Source: Podocnemis expansa (lineage: Eukaryota; Chordata; Testudines; Podocnemididae). Taken from it: a DNA stretch of 64,000 nucleotides. The stretch covers positions 58,754,584-58,818,583 of the forward strand of contig ML681963.1 in assembly GCA_007922195.1 (NCBI GenBank), in the 5' to 3' direction. The translations under genes were made by a program, and so were the position numbers. Positions 38,642 to 50,312 of the stretch are shown here, piece after piece. The notes below the pieces were generated by a model, which worked only from the letters and a program-made list of their open reading frames with translations, made no database searches and was not told the origin of the DNA. How positions within the stretch are numbered: position 1 is the first letter of the stretch; every line of letters begins with the position of its first letter.

Positions 38642-39425
38642 ATAGTATTAATAGTGTAGATAAAAAAGTACTGTATAACCTGAGTTTCTAATTAAAGGTA
38701 AATCTTAACACCCTTGGAAATAACCAATCTTATTTCTGTTTTATAAACTAATTTTTACGTTGGCTGCCAGTACTTCAATTCTTAGTAAACTAGAATAGGG
38801 GGCAAGGATGGCATAGCTTTGGCATATTGTATCTTTAATAAGAAACTGATTTTAATTCCATTTGTACATTTCATGAGAAATCAAAATAGAGAAATGTAAC
38901 TAAAACTACTAATAAATAAAATGCCCCAATATGTTTAAGTGATGAACTACTATGAAATAGTTCAGACATTTTACAGTATAAATGTTGCTTTTTAATTCAA
39001 TCACAGGTCAGTTTTTCAGTATTGATACAGTTAGGAGTGGTCACTCATTTGATCCCTTAAGTAGAATGATTCTCATTACATCAGTTGGTTGGTATAATAA
39101 AGTGAATGCAACAGAATGTTGTCATAGGAGAAAGGTGTCACATGGTGGGGGGGATCTCTGACTTTGTTGTGCCCTTAAACTAGCAACAAGAAACCATTAT
39201 CCCTGTGACAATGTTCCCTTTGATTGACTACTCTCTTCATGAGAATGAGTTTTTCAGGTATTGTGAGATGGGATTAGCAACAAGTCTGTCATTTTGCAGA
39301 AGTGCAGTGTTCAAATTCTACATGCAGGAATGTGTATATTCAGATACATGAAAGCATTACAGGGATCTGCCTCAGTCTTTCCAGGGACAGAACACCACCT
39401 GCTATAACTAACTGAACAGGATATG

Positions 39426-39554
39426 TTCCAAAGGGGCAGCTGTGTTAGTCTAGTAAAGCAAAAAAAGCAAGGAGTCTTGTGGCACTTAAAGACTAACAGA
39501 CTTACTTATCGCATCAGCTTTCATTGGAGAATATCCCACTTTGTCAGGCACTTA
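39426..39554 (-). mobile_element. PLE tail, single arm (minus)
   Basis: It starts ttccaaaggggcagctgtgt and runs through gcaaggagtcttgtggcact to cccactttgtcagg, with no inverted partner. The flanks gaacaggatatg and aaacaggacatg match at 10 of 12. Confidence 0.75.
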
Positions 39555-40440
39555 AAACAGGACATGTGGCTATACTGCTGTGTAAATATAAACCCCTAAG
39601 ATGATGCATTAGCATCCTAAAGAACCTCATATCACTGTTCTTCCATGTCTTTCCCCACTCCTCTTTATGATGGCATTGCCACATGCCCTTCTCAACTTAA
39701 TTTTAATTTAAAATCTTTGGTGCAAGGAATCTTGCTTTGAAAGGTCCTATGTACATCTATAACACAGTGTACATAATGAACAACAGTATAAAGGTGATCA
39801 TTCAGCACTGGACATGGTAAAGTATCACCTTTTATAGCCAAATTTTTGTTCAGCCATTTTACTACATACCATATAAGACACACACAATCCACTGACGCCA
39901 TTAATAAATAAAAATGATTTCTCTGACAATGATATATAAGCCAAAAAATCCCAAGTGATCAAAAGATTCATTTTACATATTAAAGGAAATTCATTTTCTA
40001 GATTGGTTTCAAATCTCAAAGTCAGTGAAGAACAAGCCTAATTTATTATTTCTAATTAGTCATGTCAGCTGCTATCAGTGCAAGAGCCTGGCAGCAAATA
40101 ATACACCCTGTCATATCTTAATAAAGTTTATCATGCGTCATACTAGCTAGATCTGGACATTTAGTAAGGAAATGTAACATGCAGCATCATGGATTGAAGC
40201 CAAAGATACATCATTCAGCAAAACATCCTCAAAACTCTCTCTCTGAGTGAGGACTTAGAACTAGACTGTAGACAACAAAAACAATTCTACCAAATTGTTA
40301 ACACTCAGTTAAAATCATGAAACTCAGAAAAATATCAGAGGCTGTCTGCCTTCTCTTCCACTTAATCATTCCTGGGACAAAATCTGTGTCTGAAGACAAT
40401 TTCTGTCCTTCTGTATTCATAGATTCTAACAAATACTAAG

Positions 40441-41160
40441 TTCCAAAGGGGCAGCCGTATCAGTCTAGTTTACCAAAGCAAACAAAGAGTCTTGTTGCAC
40501 TTGTAAAGACTAACAAATGTATTTATTGCATGAGCTTTTGTGGGAGAAAATCCCACTTTGTCAGAGGCTTTGAAGATGGAGGAACTTACCAGCTACTCCA
40601 TCAAAGGCTCATTCACCAATGTGATCTATGCCTTCATGTGCCAGAAATGCTCCTCTGCCTTATATATTGGGCAAACAGGACAGTCTCTGTGTAAAAGAAT
40701 AAATTGGCACAAATTTGACATCAGAAATCACAACATTCTAAAATTACTATATGAGCATTTCAATCTTTCTGATCACTCCATTGACAATTTACTAATTGCT
40801 GTGTTCAGGCAGATGGATAACAGCTCAAGACTTAAAAGAAAAGCTGCAGAACTGGAATTCATTTGCAAATTTGACTGTGTCACCGCAGGGCTAAATAAAG
40901 ACTTTGGATTTTTTTTTCCTCATTACAATAGGTGATTTGACTTCATCTTCCACTACATGCCATTCCCCAGTGTTTGAATCTTAACATCCGCTATGATTTG
41001 CTGTTACAGTGTGACGTACACTTCCCTGTATTTATTACCTCCCATTCTGTGAGCTCCCCCATCTTCAAAGCATCTGATGAAGTAGGATTTTCTCCCACAA
41101 GAGTTCATGCAATAAATAAATTTGCTAGTCTTTACGTGCCACAGGACTCCTTGTTTGTTT
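40441..41160 (+). mobile_element. PLE unit: inverted termini around a GIY-YIG segment
   Basis: The left arm (40441-40577) is the PLE terminal sequence in reverse orientation: ttccaaaggggcagccgtat to ttgtcagaggctttgaagat. The right arm (about 41058-41160) is the same sequence in sense orientation: catcttcaaagcatctgatg to gactccttgtttg. A sense-strand GIY-YIG coding segment lies between. The 14-mers taacaaatactaag (40427-40440) and taacaaatactagg (41161-41174) match at 13 of 14. The whole 720-bp inverted-ended unit therefore appears to have integrated as one piece. Confidence 0.9.
40540..40935 (+). pseudogene. PLE GIY-YIG endonuclease C-terminal fragment
   Basis: The 131-codon open frame is the C-terminal part of a Penelope-like polyprotein; the reverse transcriptase is absent. 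The VIY at residues 28-30 and LYIGQTGQ at 41-48 form the GIY-YIG signature. C34 and C37 lie in the linker between them, as is typical for Penelope-type enzymes. A conserved arginine (R53), histidines (H57, H73, H79) and a C-terminal ELEFICKFD block at 104-112 follow. In active elements this nuclease nicks target DNA to prime reverse transcription. The first dozen or so codons come from the inverted left arm, so the start is not genuine. Without the RT domain this copy cannot act alone. Confidence 0.8.
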
Positions 41161-41533
41161 TAACAAATACTAGGTACATGGACAGCCAAAACTCACTGCA
41201 AGCAGGAATCCCAATCCAGCCACTCCTCCCAAAGACCAACCCTCCTCTGGACAGTGCTTCCTGTCCCAGTGGCCTAAGGAAAAACCCTGGAAACCACTTT
41301 GTCTGTAGGAACCGCTGCTTGAAAATTGGCTTGTTTCCTAAGGGGTTAATATTTCTGGTGATCCAGCAAACATCCTCTCATAAAAAATCCCTCTTGCACT
41401 ATGAGGTCAATTCAAGGAGCTATCTGCAACAGAAACATCAGTAAGGCAAACTCCACAGCAGACAATTCTTAAAAAAGATGCCTGCGTTTTTTAAACAATG
41501 TAGCCAAAAAATAGGGGAGATCATAATTTAAAT

Positions 41534-42635
41534 CAGCAGTTCCCAACTTCAATGGTTTACACATCACCTTCTTTCAAAATTGATGTTTGAAGTACCTCAT
41601 GCAAATTTTTGTCGCTCTCAAAACATTAACACACATACACCTTTTTTACCTTAATAGGCTTAACCTAAGTATCACCAAACTCCATAGTAAAATAAATGCC
41701 TAAGAAAGTCTGAAGTGTTGAATTATGAAATCTTTTTTACACATTTCAGGTTCTTAGAGAGTAAAAAAGAAATGAATAATAACGGCGGTGGTGTTAACTT
41801 ACAGGAGTGGCTCATGCAAGTGAGAGGCGGGTGGGGGTTCAGGTGAGGGTAGGGAGACAACAAGCCATGGGGGAGTATACAAGGCTTGGAGGGGGAGGGA
41901 ATGGTGTAAGGGATGGGGTGGGGTCAGGAGATGAAAGCGGGACTCAGGGGAGAGGATTAGAGGAGGCTGTAGGAAGCCAGGAGGGTCAAGTGGATCACAG
42001 GAAGTAAGAAGCCAGAAGAGCTCAGGTAGGGATGAAAAATTAAGAGAGATGGGAGGTTCATGTGGTGGGGGGAGTGGAGAAAAGAAATTGGGGCAGCTTG
42101 GGGGGCTGCGATAGGGCAGCAACTTAGAGGGACAGAGGATAGTGTAAGAGACTTGGGGAAGGGGGCAAATAAGAAGCCAGAGGGGTTGGAGGCAGCGAGT
42201 GGAGTCCTGGCTGCCAGTGCATCAGGCAGTTTAAGCTCTCAGGGGCATTCTGGTCCACAGCAGCTCTGGTGCTTTCCCACGCAGGGCCCTTGGATGCCGG
42301 CAGTGTTGGGCACACTGCACTCAATTGTAGCCAGCCAGATGCTCTGCTAATGACCAGCTAGGTGAATGTCTTTTGTCCTTAGCCAGGCATTTATATACTA
42401 GGTCTGAGCAACCACCCCTACCCCCAGATTCTCTCTAGAGAAGAGGGAATTAATCCCCATGTGCCACCTCCCTCACCAAAACAGCCAGGAGAATGCAGTT
42501 TGTGTCTCAAGCATTTTCAGACCTGATGAAATGCATGCAATGACTTTTCATTTGAAACTGAAAACAATGTTTTCATATTTAAAAGTCCTTGGAAGTTGTG
42601 CGCCAAACTCATAAGCCACAGTTTGGGGACTGCTG
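41534..42635. mobile_element. hAT-type transposon, 1.1 kb
   Basis: Termini CAGCAGTTCCCAAC and GTTTGGGGACTGCTG are inverted repeats. The flanks atttaaat and gcttaaat match at 6 of 8. The region 41800-42180 is strongly purine-rich (G/A) on the plus strand and is open in several frames on both strands. That openness reflects composition, and no transposase motif is present. Confidence 0.85.
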
Positions 42636-42643
42636 GCTTAAAT

Positions 42644-44015
42644 AATTGTAATGCTGATTTTTAAAAATGCTAGACAGTAACAGCCCTATTGCTTGCTAGG
42701 CAGTTACTGTTAAATTTTCTATACAAAACAAACACAATTTAACACATTTACTTACACCCTAACATGATGCACCATACTAGCGTATACTGTGGAAATAAAA
42801 GTGGTGCTGACAACCATTTTTTCTAATGGTTAAGCCACCTATCTTTTTATGTCTGAGAAACAACATCTCAGAATCACAATTTTGCATCATTGGTCTCTAC
42901 AACCAGTTAGAATATATACTGATGACCACAAAGTAGTCTCACTATTGATAATTTTATCCTTCAGCATTCATACACATGCATACATACATGTGATCCACAC
43001 CATTTTATGCTGCACCATATTAGAGGAAATGGATGTAAATATGATTTATGTGATCCAGTCATTCTTCCATTTTTCCCTGCAGAACTGAATCTATCAAAAT
43101 GGAGTAATGGTCTTACCCTTCCTTGATTTTTAATGAAACTAATTATTTTGTTGAACACTCCCTCCGTCTGTTCTTTTTTTCTTGAATGAGTTAGAATACA
43201 TTACTATTTTGATTTGTTTTCATTATTACGCTAGTTTTTAGCAATAGAATAGAGTTAAAATTATTACAGTTTGTAACATGCTTTTTGTACTTAATTCAAG
43301 TACTTTAGAGTAGGAGCTGAGAGCATTAATTTGTCAATCAGGCCTATTTTATCTCTAGTCCTATTTTAAATAGACTAACTACAAGAAACTAACGCTATAT
43401 ATTTCCCTGAGGTAGAAGAACTTGTAAACAATCAGATATGTTAGGATTTACTGATATTATTAACTGTAATTCCAAGGTATACTGCACAAATAATATATTA
43501 CAAAACCGGAGAGGTTTGAGTATAAAACCCTTTCTTCAGCCTAGATAATTACAAGAAAATTTACTTCTTGTTATAAGATCAATTCTGAATTCACAGATCG
43601 GAGTCAAGAGGTAAAATTGACTAGTGTAAAATATTTTTCTGTAAAATATGACCAGTGTAACTGACTAGTGTAAAATATTAAACTAAAAGGCCCTGGGAAT
43701 CTCTGCGAACATAGTGGTTTGTATGTGACAGAGGTGAAATCTTTGCATTGTTCCTCTGGAAGAATGTGCTCTTTTCTCTTTCTCATACTTCACTTCATTT
43801 ACAGATGTTCATCTGATGTCATGTCTGGTTTTCACTGAACTATTCATAAACAGATTTTTTAAAAATTATTTTATGCTTTTATAGACAGCTACCTTCCACT
43901 GTTTATTGCAGCCAAAAGGTGACAAGCTCACTGGGACTTTCTCCCTGGTTCTATTCAAGAGGAAATATTACATCTCTCTCTGGGCTCCAGTACTGAAATC
44001 TCACTTCTCCTACAG
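42644..44015. other. No repeat recognised; possible intron
   Basis: AT-rich DNA without supported coding sequence. If the exon at 44016-44215 is real, this is its upstream intron. The last bases (ctcacttctcctacag) are a good acceptor. Confidence 0.4.
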
Positions 44016-44215
44016 GCACCAAACGGGGAGTGCATCTCGCCACCCTAGAGAGGAGAGAGACACTGATACCCACTAAAAACTCAAAGGTTCCACAACCACT
44101 CAGACATGTCAATGAATGCCAGCCTAAGGGCCTAGGAAGACTTGGTATACAAGATGAACATGGAAGTGAAAGCTCAGAGCTGTTGGATGTTCTGGCCAAG
44201 CAGGATCTGCCATGG
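44016..44215 (+). CDS. Candidate internal coding exon, unknown gene
   Basis: A 200-bp block is bounded by a good acceptor (cttctcctacag, ending 44015) and a good donor (catgg followed by gtaaat at 44216). The frame with the first two bases completing a split codon is open throughout. It reads GTKRGVHLATLERRETL, then KVPQPLRHVNECQ, and ends LDVLAKQDLPW. The residues are mixed and charged, unlike the low-complexity frames elsewhere, and GC is higher than in the flanks. Entry phase is 1 and exit phase is 0. I do not recognise the protein. The reverse strand is also open over the same span, which weakens the case. It could be a lineage-specific exon or chance. Confidence 0.4.
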
Positions 44216-45657
44216 GTAAATGAAAAAATGAAGTTAATGCTTTGTCAGTATAAATAACACATTTCCCTGTAAGAGTCCTCCCTGTTCTGTTGGAAAGACA
44301 CAGTTTACAGATGGGCTTGGCTTTTGCTAAATGGACAAGAATGAGTCATGTCAATATGCCACATCTATGGATGTGTTATGCCAACAGTTTATATAAAACA
44401 AATGTGGGGTTACATAGAGGGCAGTTATTCAGGGCAGGATTGTTGTCTCTGTATTTGCCTATCACGTGCCATGTACACCTATGACACTATAAATTATAAA
44501 CAATAAACATTTGATAGGAAGCACAGGCAGAACCCAAGAAAATTCAAAATCATGCATTCCTATTACAGTGATTTAAAAGTGTTCAGCGGTAACTGATACT
44601 GTTGTATAACCTGTGCAGTTCGGAAATTTCATACTCTGACTTACTGTAGTTCCCTGTTAAAACCGCTTCTTACCTGCCTGCAGCATAGAGCATTATTTCA
44701 AACCAAATACAATCTTTATCTCTAAATTGGATGGTTAGTTATTTTAAGCAAACATTGTTGCCTTAAAAAAAAACACACTGCAAAGAAATATATACAGCTT
44801 TTGAGTATGGCCCTTAAAAATATGGTAATTTATTTAAAACAGATACAGTCCTGAAAGTGACCCACTTAAAATTATTAAGGAGATACAGTGTTTATTTTTG
44901 CTGTCCATAAAACATGCAGTTGCTTATGAATATGCAAACTGATCTGGTGTAATTAGCATGATTGGCTCCTACTGCAATAGTCTTATGTGTTTAGAAGAGT
45001 TAGATGCAGGAACTAATGAGGTCATGTTAATATGCTTGTGAAGATAGTATCAGCTGTCAGGACAACTGATGAGAATGTCTGTAATAATTCTCCTTTTCCC
45101 AGAAAATAAGTTTAAAAGTGGGAATAGCTACTAGTTTTCTTGATTAGCTAGGAAATCACAGGGAAGCACAGTCAGCCTGAGCTGGTACATGTGGGGAGAT
45201 TATTAAGAAAGACACACTAACATCCACCCATTTCAGGTAACTATAAATGTGCTAATCCATTAACTAGATGCCCTCAACAAGTGTTTAAGACTCAGCCATC
45301 CTGCTTGAGCTTGCCCTTCCACAACCTGCAAATATCCTGCTCTACTGACCTAAAATAGGCACTATGTATTAATTTAACGCAGGCACCATCCCCCTTTGAC
45401 TAAAGTCTTGGTCTCACTGTTTAAAATTTTCTTTGTAATGTTTGAAAATCCACAACCTTTCCAGCACTCCACAATATCTTTCTGCCTTTTATTTGCAAAA
45501 AAACTTTCTTCATGATAATAATAAAAGATACAAATAGTGAAAACCTAGTCAATCACAAGGGAAAAATGATGCTTTTATGGTAATCAGAGACTCTGTTGAG
45601 TTCAATGTGAAGCCCAATCAAGTGAAGAATTTATCTTGGCATGGTATCACTGAGCTC
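44216..45657. other. No feature recognised
   Basis: AT-rich DNA with short A runs (44767-44776) and no supported coding block or repeat. Confidence 0.4.
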
Positions 45658-45671
45658 ATTTAAATTTCAAA

Positions 45672-45772
45672 TTTCAAATTCAAAGCATCTGGCAAAGTGA
45701 GATTTTCTCCCACGAAAGCTCATGCAATAAATAAATATATTAGTCTTTAAGTGCCGCAGGACTCCTTGTTTG
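45672..45772 (+). mobile_element. PLE tail, single arm (plus)
   Basis: The 101-bp copy runs from caaagcatctggcaaagtga to gccgcaggactccttgtttg. The 14-mer atttaaatttcaaa flanks it exactly (45658-45671 and 45773-45786). No inverted arm is present. Confidence 0.88.
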
Positions 45773-45786
45773 ATTTAAATTTCAAA

Positions 45787-47447
45787 CACTAATCTAAGAA
45801 CAATTCTGAAAATAGTAGAGAATTCTGGATTGTTAAAATATTACCGAGTCTTTTCTTCATCCTGTTTTTGCAGGACATTTGAAAACACAGAAACAGGATA
45901 TAAATGAAGCTTCTGGTTCCAAGTCATGGACTCAAGTGTCAGCTACAGACAGCAAGGAGAAGCAAAGAACTATTTATAAAATCCTTGAAATTATAAACTA
46001 AGCTTTTAGAGGGCATTGGGGGAGTTACAGAAAGGATTACAACATGGGGTTCTGTGTTGCAAATGTTTCCCATCAGTGCATTATTTAGCTAATAAGGAGA
46101 AAGGGGAAAAGGAAACCTTCAGGCCATTTTGCTATCTCTGTAACTATTTCTAGGGCACTTATCACAATACTGTCAGCTCCTTGTTTGACCACAAATTAAT
46201 TAAGCAATAGTAGCCTTCTCACTAGCCATTTCTTGCTATCTTCCACTCAACCACACAGACCCCTGCTGCAAATAAAGTTGTAGTTCTGAGTCTTTCAATT
46301 TCTTTTCCTTAAAATCACTGATGCTAAATGGACAGCTCTCATGTTGTACTTTAATTCCTGGGGGTGCCTTGCTTTTGCCACCTTACATAATGGCCAGTCA
46401 AGCAGCTTCCACCTGATCAACATGAAATAAGGTAGCAGTTGTCCCTCTCCATCCTACTCTAGGGTCAAGTCAGCCTATACAACAGGCTTTGAAATCCACA
46501 AATTTGTTCCTTTGTGCCCAGCATGCTATGAAGAGAAAGGTGGCTGGCTGGTTTAACTGGAGGGAATAAGCATGTTGTGGAAACCTGCTGTGCATGGGCA
46601 CCAGCTAGGACATAAGCGAGCTCACACTAACTGTTTCGTTGGGAGAGAGGTTCTGTCAGTCAGAACAGAAGAACATAAACTGAAAAGAGATCAGAAAAAG
46701 AGCAACACAAAAATGATCGAGATCCTACAGAGACAGTTTCATGAGGGAAACTGAGGGAACTAAACACATCTATCTAGTTTAAGCTTCTATTCAGGAGAAC
46801 CTGACTGAAGAGTGCACACACCAGGAAGGAGAAAGCCTATTGAGAGAGCTAAGGGAGCAAGATGAGTAACTGAGCAAAACTAAGAAAATGGAAACAGTCA
46901 TATTTGCAAGATCTGCTGACAGCAAAACAGCCTCTGACTGTAAAATTTCATGTCCAGAATTATCCGCAATTACCAGCTACACCCTCTGAGAGACTGACAT
47001 AACTTCTTACAAGACTAGGGACTTCAGAGGTGATTAGACATAATCAAAGCTTTCAAATTCTGAAAGTCTCATCACCTGTAAGAAGCATGGATTTCCTCTT
47101 TGTTCATTTGCTACTAATCTGATTGTAGATTCCTTTGAACAATATTGGGCTGAAATCTAAAACCAAACAAATAGGTGGTAGGTATATCCAGATTAGCTGA
47201 CCAGCTGCAACATGTAATCAATCATTCTTCTGATGACCAAGATCATACACACACAAATCCCTATTGACTTTCAAAGAGGGATTTGGCTATGCAAGGATTT
47301 AATGATTTGGTCATCAGTTAGATTCCTCAAGTAGCTCCAAGGCTGGGGAAAAGCTTCCCATAATTTTTGTCAAAAAGCCTACAGAAGAATCCAATGCCCC
47401 CACTCTTTGTTCCCACAACTCAGATGCTGGCACATCCAGCAAATATA
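45787..47447. other. No gene; possible CR1 scrap
   Basis: Near 46680-46790 the sequence agatcagaaaaagagcaaca, then aaaaatgatcgagatcc, resembles the late part of CR1 in plus orientation but is too short to be sure. The remainder shows nothing I can classify. Confidence 0.35.
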
Positions 47448-47790
47448 GACTCAAAGGTCAGAAGGGACCAATATGATCATCTGGTCTGACCTCCTGCACA
47501 ATGCAGGCCAAGAAACCTCATCCACTCCTGGAACAAACCTCAAGCCTATGACTGAGCTATTAAAAAATCTTCAAATCATGATTTAAAGACTTTAAGATAC
47601 AGAGAATCGAGCAGCAAGTGAGCCACGTCCCATGCTACAGAGGAGGGTGAAAAACCCCCAGAGCTCTAGCCAATGTACCCCAGGAAAAAATTTCCTCCCA
47701 GCCCCAAATACAGTGATTAGTTAAACCCTGAGCACATAGGCAAGTGTCACTAGAGAAAGAATTCTCTGTAATATCTACAAAATATCTACA
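47448..47790 (-). mobile_element. CR1 LINE 3' end (minus)
   Basis: The start aaaggtcagaagggaccaat, then gatcatctggtctgacctcc, and later ggaaaaaatttcctcccagc match the 3' untranslated part of CR1 read on the reverse strand. CR1 copies are typically 5'-truncated, as here. It carries no ORF. Confidence 0.78.
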
Positions 47791-47794
47791 AAAT

Positions 47795-48810
47795 GCACAA
47801 GGACTGCCCACACTGTTCAGAGAGAAATGATCCAGTGCATTTCACACTATAACCCCAACTCTGTATTACTCAAGCATACAAAATTTCCACACTGATTGCA
47901 ACAGTGAGTGAGTTTAAACCTACTATAATGTTGCTGCTTCTGAACATGTGCCTTTAAGAGTGTCTTAATTTGGTTCCAAAGAACCTCATCCCCACTCATA
48001 TTCCTGTGGTATAACAGTGACATCCAGTGACCAGTCACAAGTGAACCCCATCTGAGAATCCAGAAGAAAAACAATCCCTATTCTATTCTATTTAAAGGTA
48101 AGAGTCAGCATTGATTTGGCAATCAATTACCCCTTTGTTCACTGTGGCTTCTTATAATCAGAGCTGTGAAAGCTTGGAAAAGACCCTAATTGTTAAGCAA
48201 GCTCTCTGTTGTGTTCTGTATATAAAACCCCTCATCTTTCAGAGCTCACAGCCCGCTCCTTCCCATAGCGTCTCCTTTACCTTTTGTGCTGACTGAGCTG
48301 TCACGGCCAAACTGTAAATAATGCACATGCAAAGCATGTTTATTACACATCCCAAGAACAGTTAATACATTTTACACAACTAATTTAAATGAAGGGACAT
48401 TTTTATAAAAAGCTTTGGGAAATGCAGTGTTATATCCCAAGTGATTCCTGGGTGCCTCCAGGAATAGATACAGTATGGATGCAGGATTTTTAGATAGGGA
48501 GGGATCAGTGACTGCCCTCAATTCTAGATTTGGTCCCTCCTTCAGCCAACACACAAGCATGATAGCAACACTCCTCTGAGTTCAGGGGGTGCATTACAGA
48601 CAGGCAAACTAAGCTGCTATCATCTCATGAAGTGACAGGCCTTTTCTATGTTATATGACACCAACCTGCTCTCAGAGCCTAACAGACCTTTAAATATACT
48701 TGGGGTTGGCAAAGGGGGGCTCAGTCCTTTAACATGGACATGCCCTAGGGTGGCCAGAAGGCTGTCTACAGCTTCACTGTTCACCATGCCATTTCCAGTT
48801 CTGCATGAGT
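47795..48810. other. No feature recognised
   Basis: Short open frames only; no motif or repeat I can support. Confidence 0.4.
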
Positions 48811-48818
48811 TGACATAA

Positions 48819-49624
48819 TGGGTGTGTTCACACAGCATTCTTATTTTGAAACAACAGAGGTTGTTTCGAAATAAGAAATGCCATGTTCACATGACGTATG
48901 GCCATTTCGAAACAAGGAAACCCTTCTTTCGAAATGGGAGTCGTCCTTTCGAAAGGGCTTAAACCTACTTCCCTTTAGAAACAACCCTGTGCGAACATGT
49001 TGTTTCGGAACAAAGTGTTCCGAAACAACATTTGACCCTTCTTCCCAGAGTGCTAAGCACCCTGGGAGGAAGGGCTGCCCCCTCAGCACCCTGGCCAGGG
49101 TGCTGAGGGGTGTCCCCTGGCCAGCAGAGGGGGACTGCAGGCACCCACGGGGTGAAGCGCAGCCTGGCACCTCACCCCATCGGCCTCCCTCTGCAGACAC
49201 CCGTGGGGTGAGGCTCCGGGCTGCACTTCACCCCGCAGGTGCTTGCAGCCCTGTGCAGGCACCCGCGGGGTGAAGCACCCAGCTGCGCTTCACCCTGCAG
49301 GTGCCTGCAGTCCCCCTTGCTGGCCAGGGTGCTGAGGGTTCCCTGGCCAGGGTGCTGAGGGGGCAGCCCTTCCTCCCAGGGTGCTTAGCTTTAAAGCCGG
49401 CGGGGTGAGGCGCTGGGCTGCACTTCACCCCGCGGGTGCCTGCAGTCCCCTCCCCAAGCGAAATAGCATGTTCACACTGTGGACCTGCTATTTCACTCCC
49501 TTATTTCGAAAACACTTTTTTTGTGTTTTGAAATAAGGTGTTTCAAAATAACCCTTTATTTCGAAACAGCTTGTTTCGAAACATCTTGTTTTGAAACAAT
49601 CACTGTGTGTGTGAACATAGCCAA
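48819..49624. mobile_element. Large inverted-repeat TTCGAA element
   Basis: The ends gggtgtgttcacacag and tgtgtgtgaacatagcc are inverted repeats related to those at 26935-27315. Both outer arms hold runs of tttcgaaa palindromes (48843-49030 and 49498-49590). The GC-rich core is also self-complementary: gaggaagggctgccccctca near 49075 reappears reversed as tgagggggcagcccttcctc near 49355. Repeats such as cggggtgaagc and gcttcaccc alternate in the middle. The whole 0.8 kb could fold into one long hairpin. The openness of overlapping frames is explained by the symmetry. No transposase is present. Confidence 0.75.
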
Positions 49625-50169
49625 TAACAGAATGGAACAGGGGACAGAATCAGTGCAGATGCAGAAACAATTCCATTTTGGTATGGCTGAGTCCTGATTA
49701 GGCAGGTATCATTTAATGGGAAAAACCAGGGCCACAGGAGATGACATCATTCCATGTCTGAATTCAACTGTCCATTGCCACAGTTTGGTGTTAATTTAAT
49801 TCAGTGTTTTAAACAAATTCAGAATGAAGCTGTTTTCTTGTTTATGTAATTTTGGACCCTTTTTGTGTAAATAACAACAATTATGATGTATAAATGATTA
49901 ATATTATTTCTGGTGCCTAGCACACACCATTTACAATTCAAATAGACACCCAGCTAGAAGGAGGTAAAGACAGTGAAAGCCTTTCTGCCATCCACACTTT
50001 TGCTAAGAGTGATGAGATGAAGCAGGAGATAAATCAAGATGCTAGCAAGAACTGTATCTCTTTCTTTTTTTTATATGAGAATGAAAAAGTGAGCTGCCAA
50101 TTCCAAACCAACATAAAATCAGCATTCCCCTTTCTCAGTAAATGGACTAAAATTATTTGAGGAAATAGG

Positions 50170-50211
50170 GTTTGGTTTTTTTTTTTGTTTGGTTTTTTTT
50201 TTTTTTTTTTG
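50170..50211. repeat. Poly-T-rich tract
   Basis: T runs interrupted by G (tttttttttgtttggttt...). It may be the 3' poly-A of an old reverse-strand retrocopy, but no retrocopy was recognised next to it. Confidence 0.8.
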
Positions 50212-50312
50212 AGGAAAGGGAGCTGGAAGCAACAGCTTTTCCTTGTTATCAAAGCTGCATAAATATATAGAGGAGTGAAGCTAAGGGAATAGAGTTTTAG
50301 ATACTGTGATTG

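Noticed and set aside
41799..42350. Open frames of 66-107 codons on both strands
   Set aside because: They fall in the purine-rich interior of the 41534-42635 hAT. They are low-complexity, with no transposase signature.
48841..49428. Mirror-image open frames of 119 and 131 codons
   Set aside because: The two strands encode nearly the same peptide words because the element is an inverted repeat. It is not coding.
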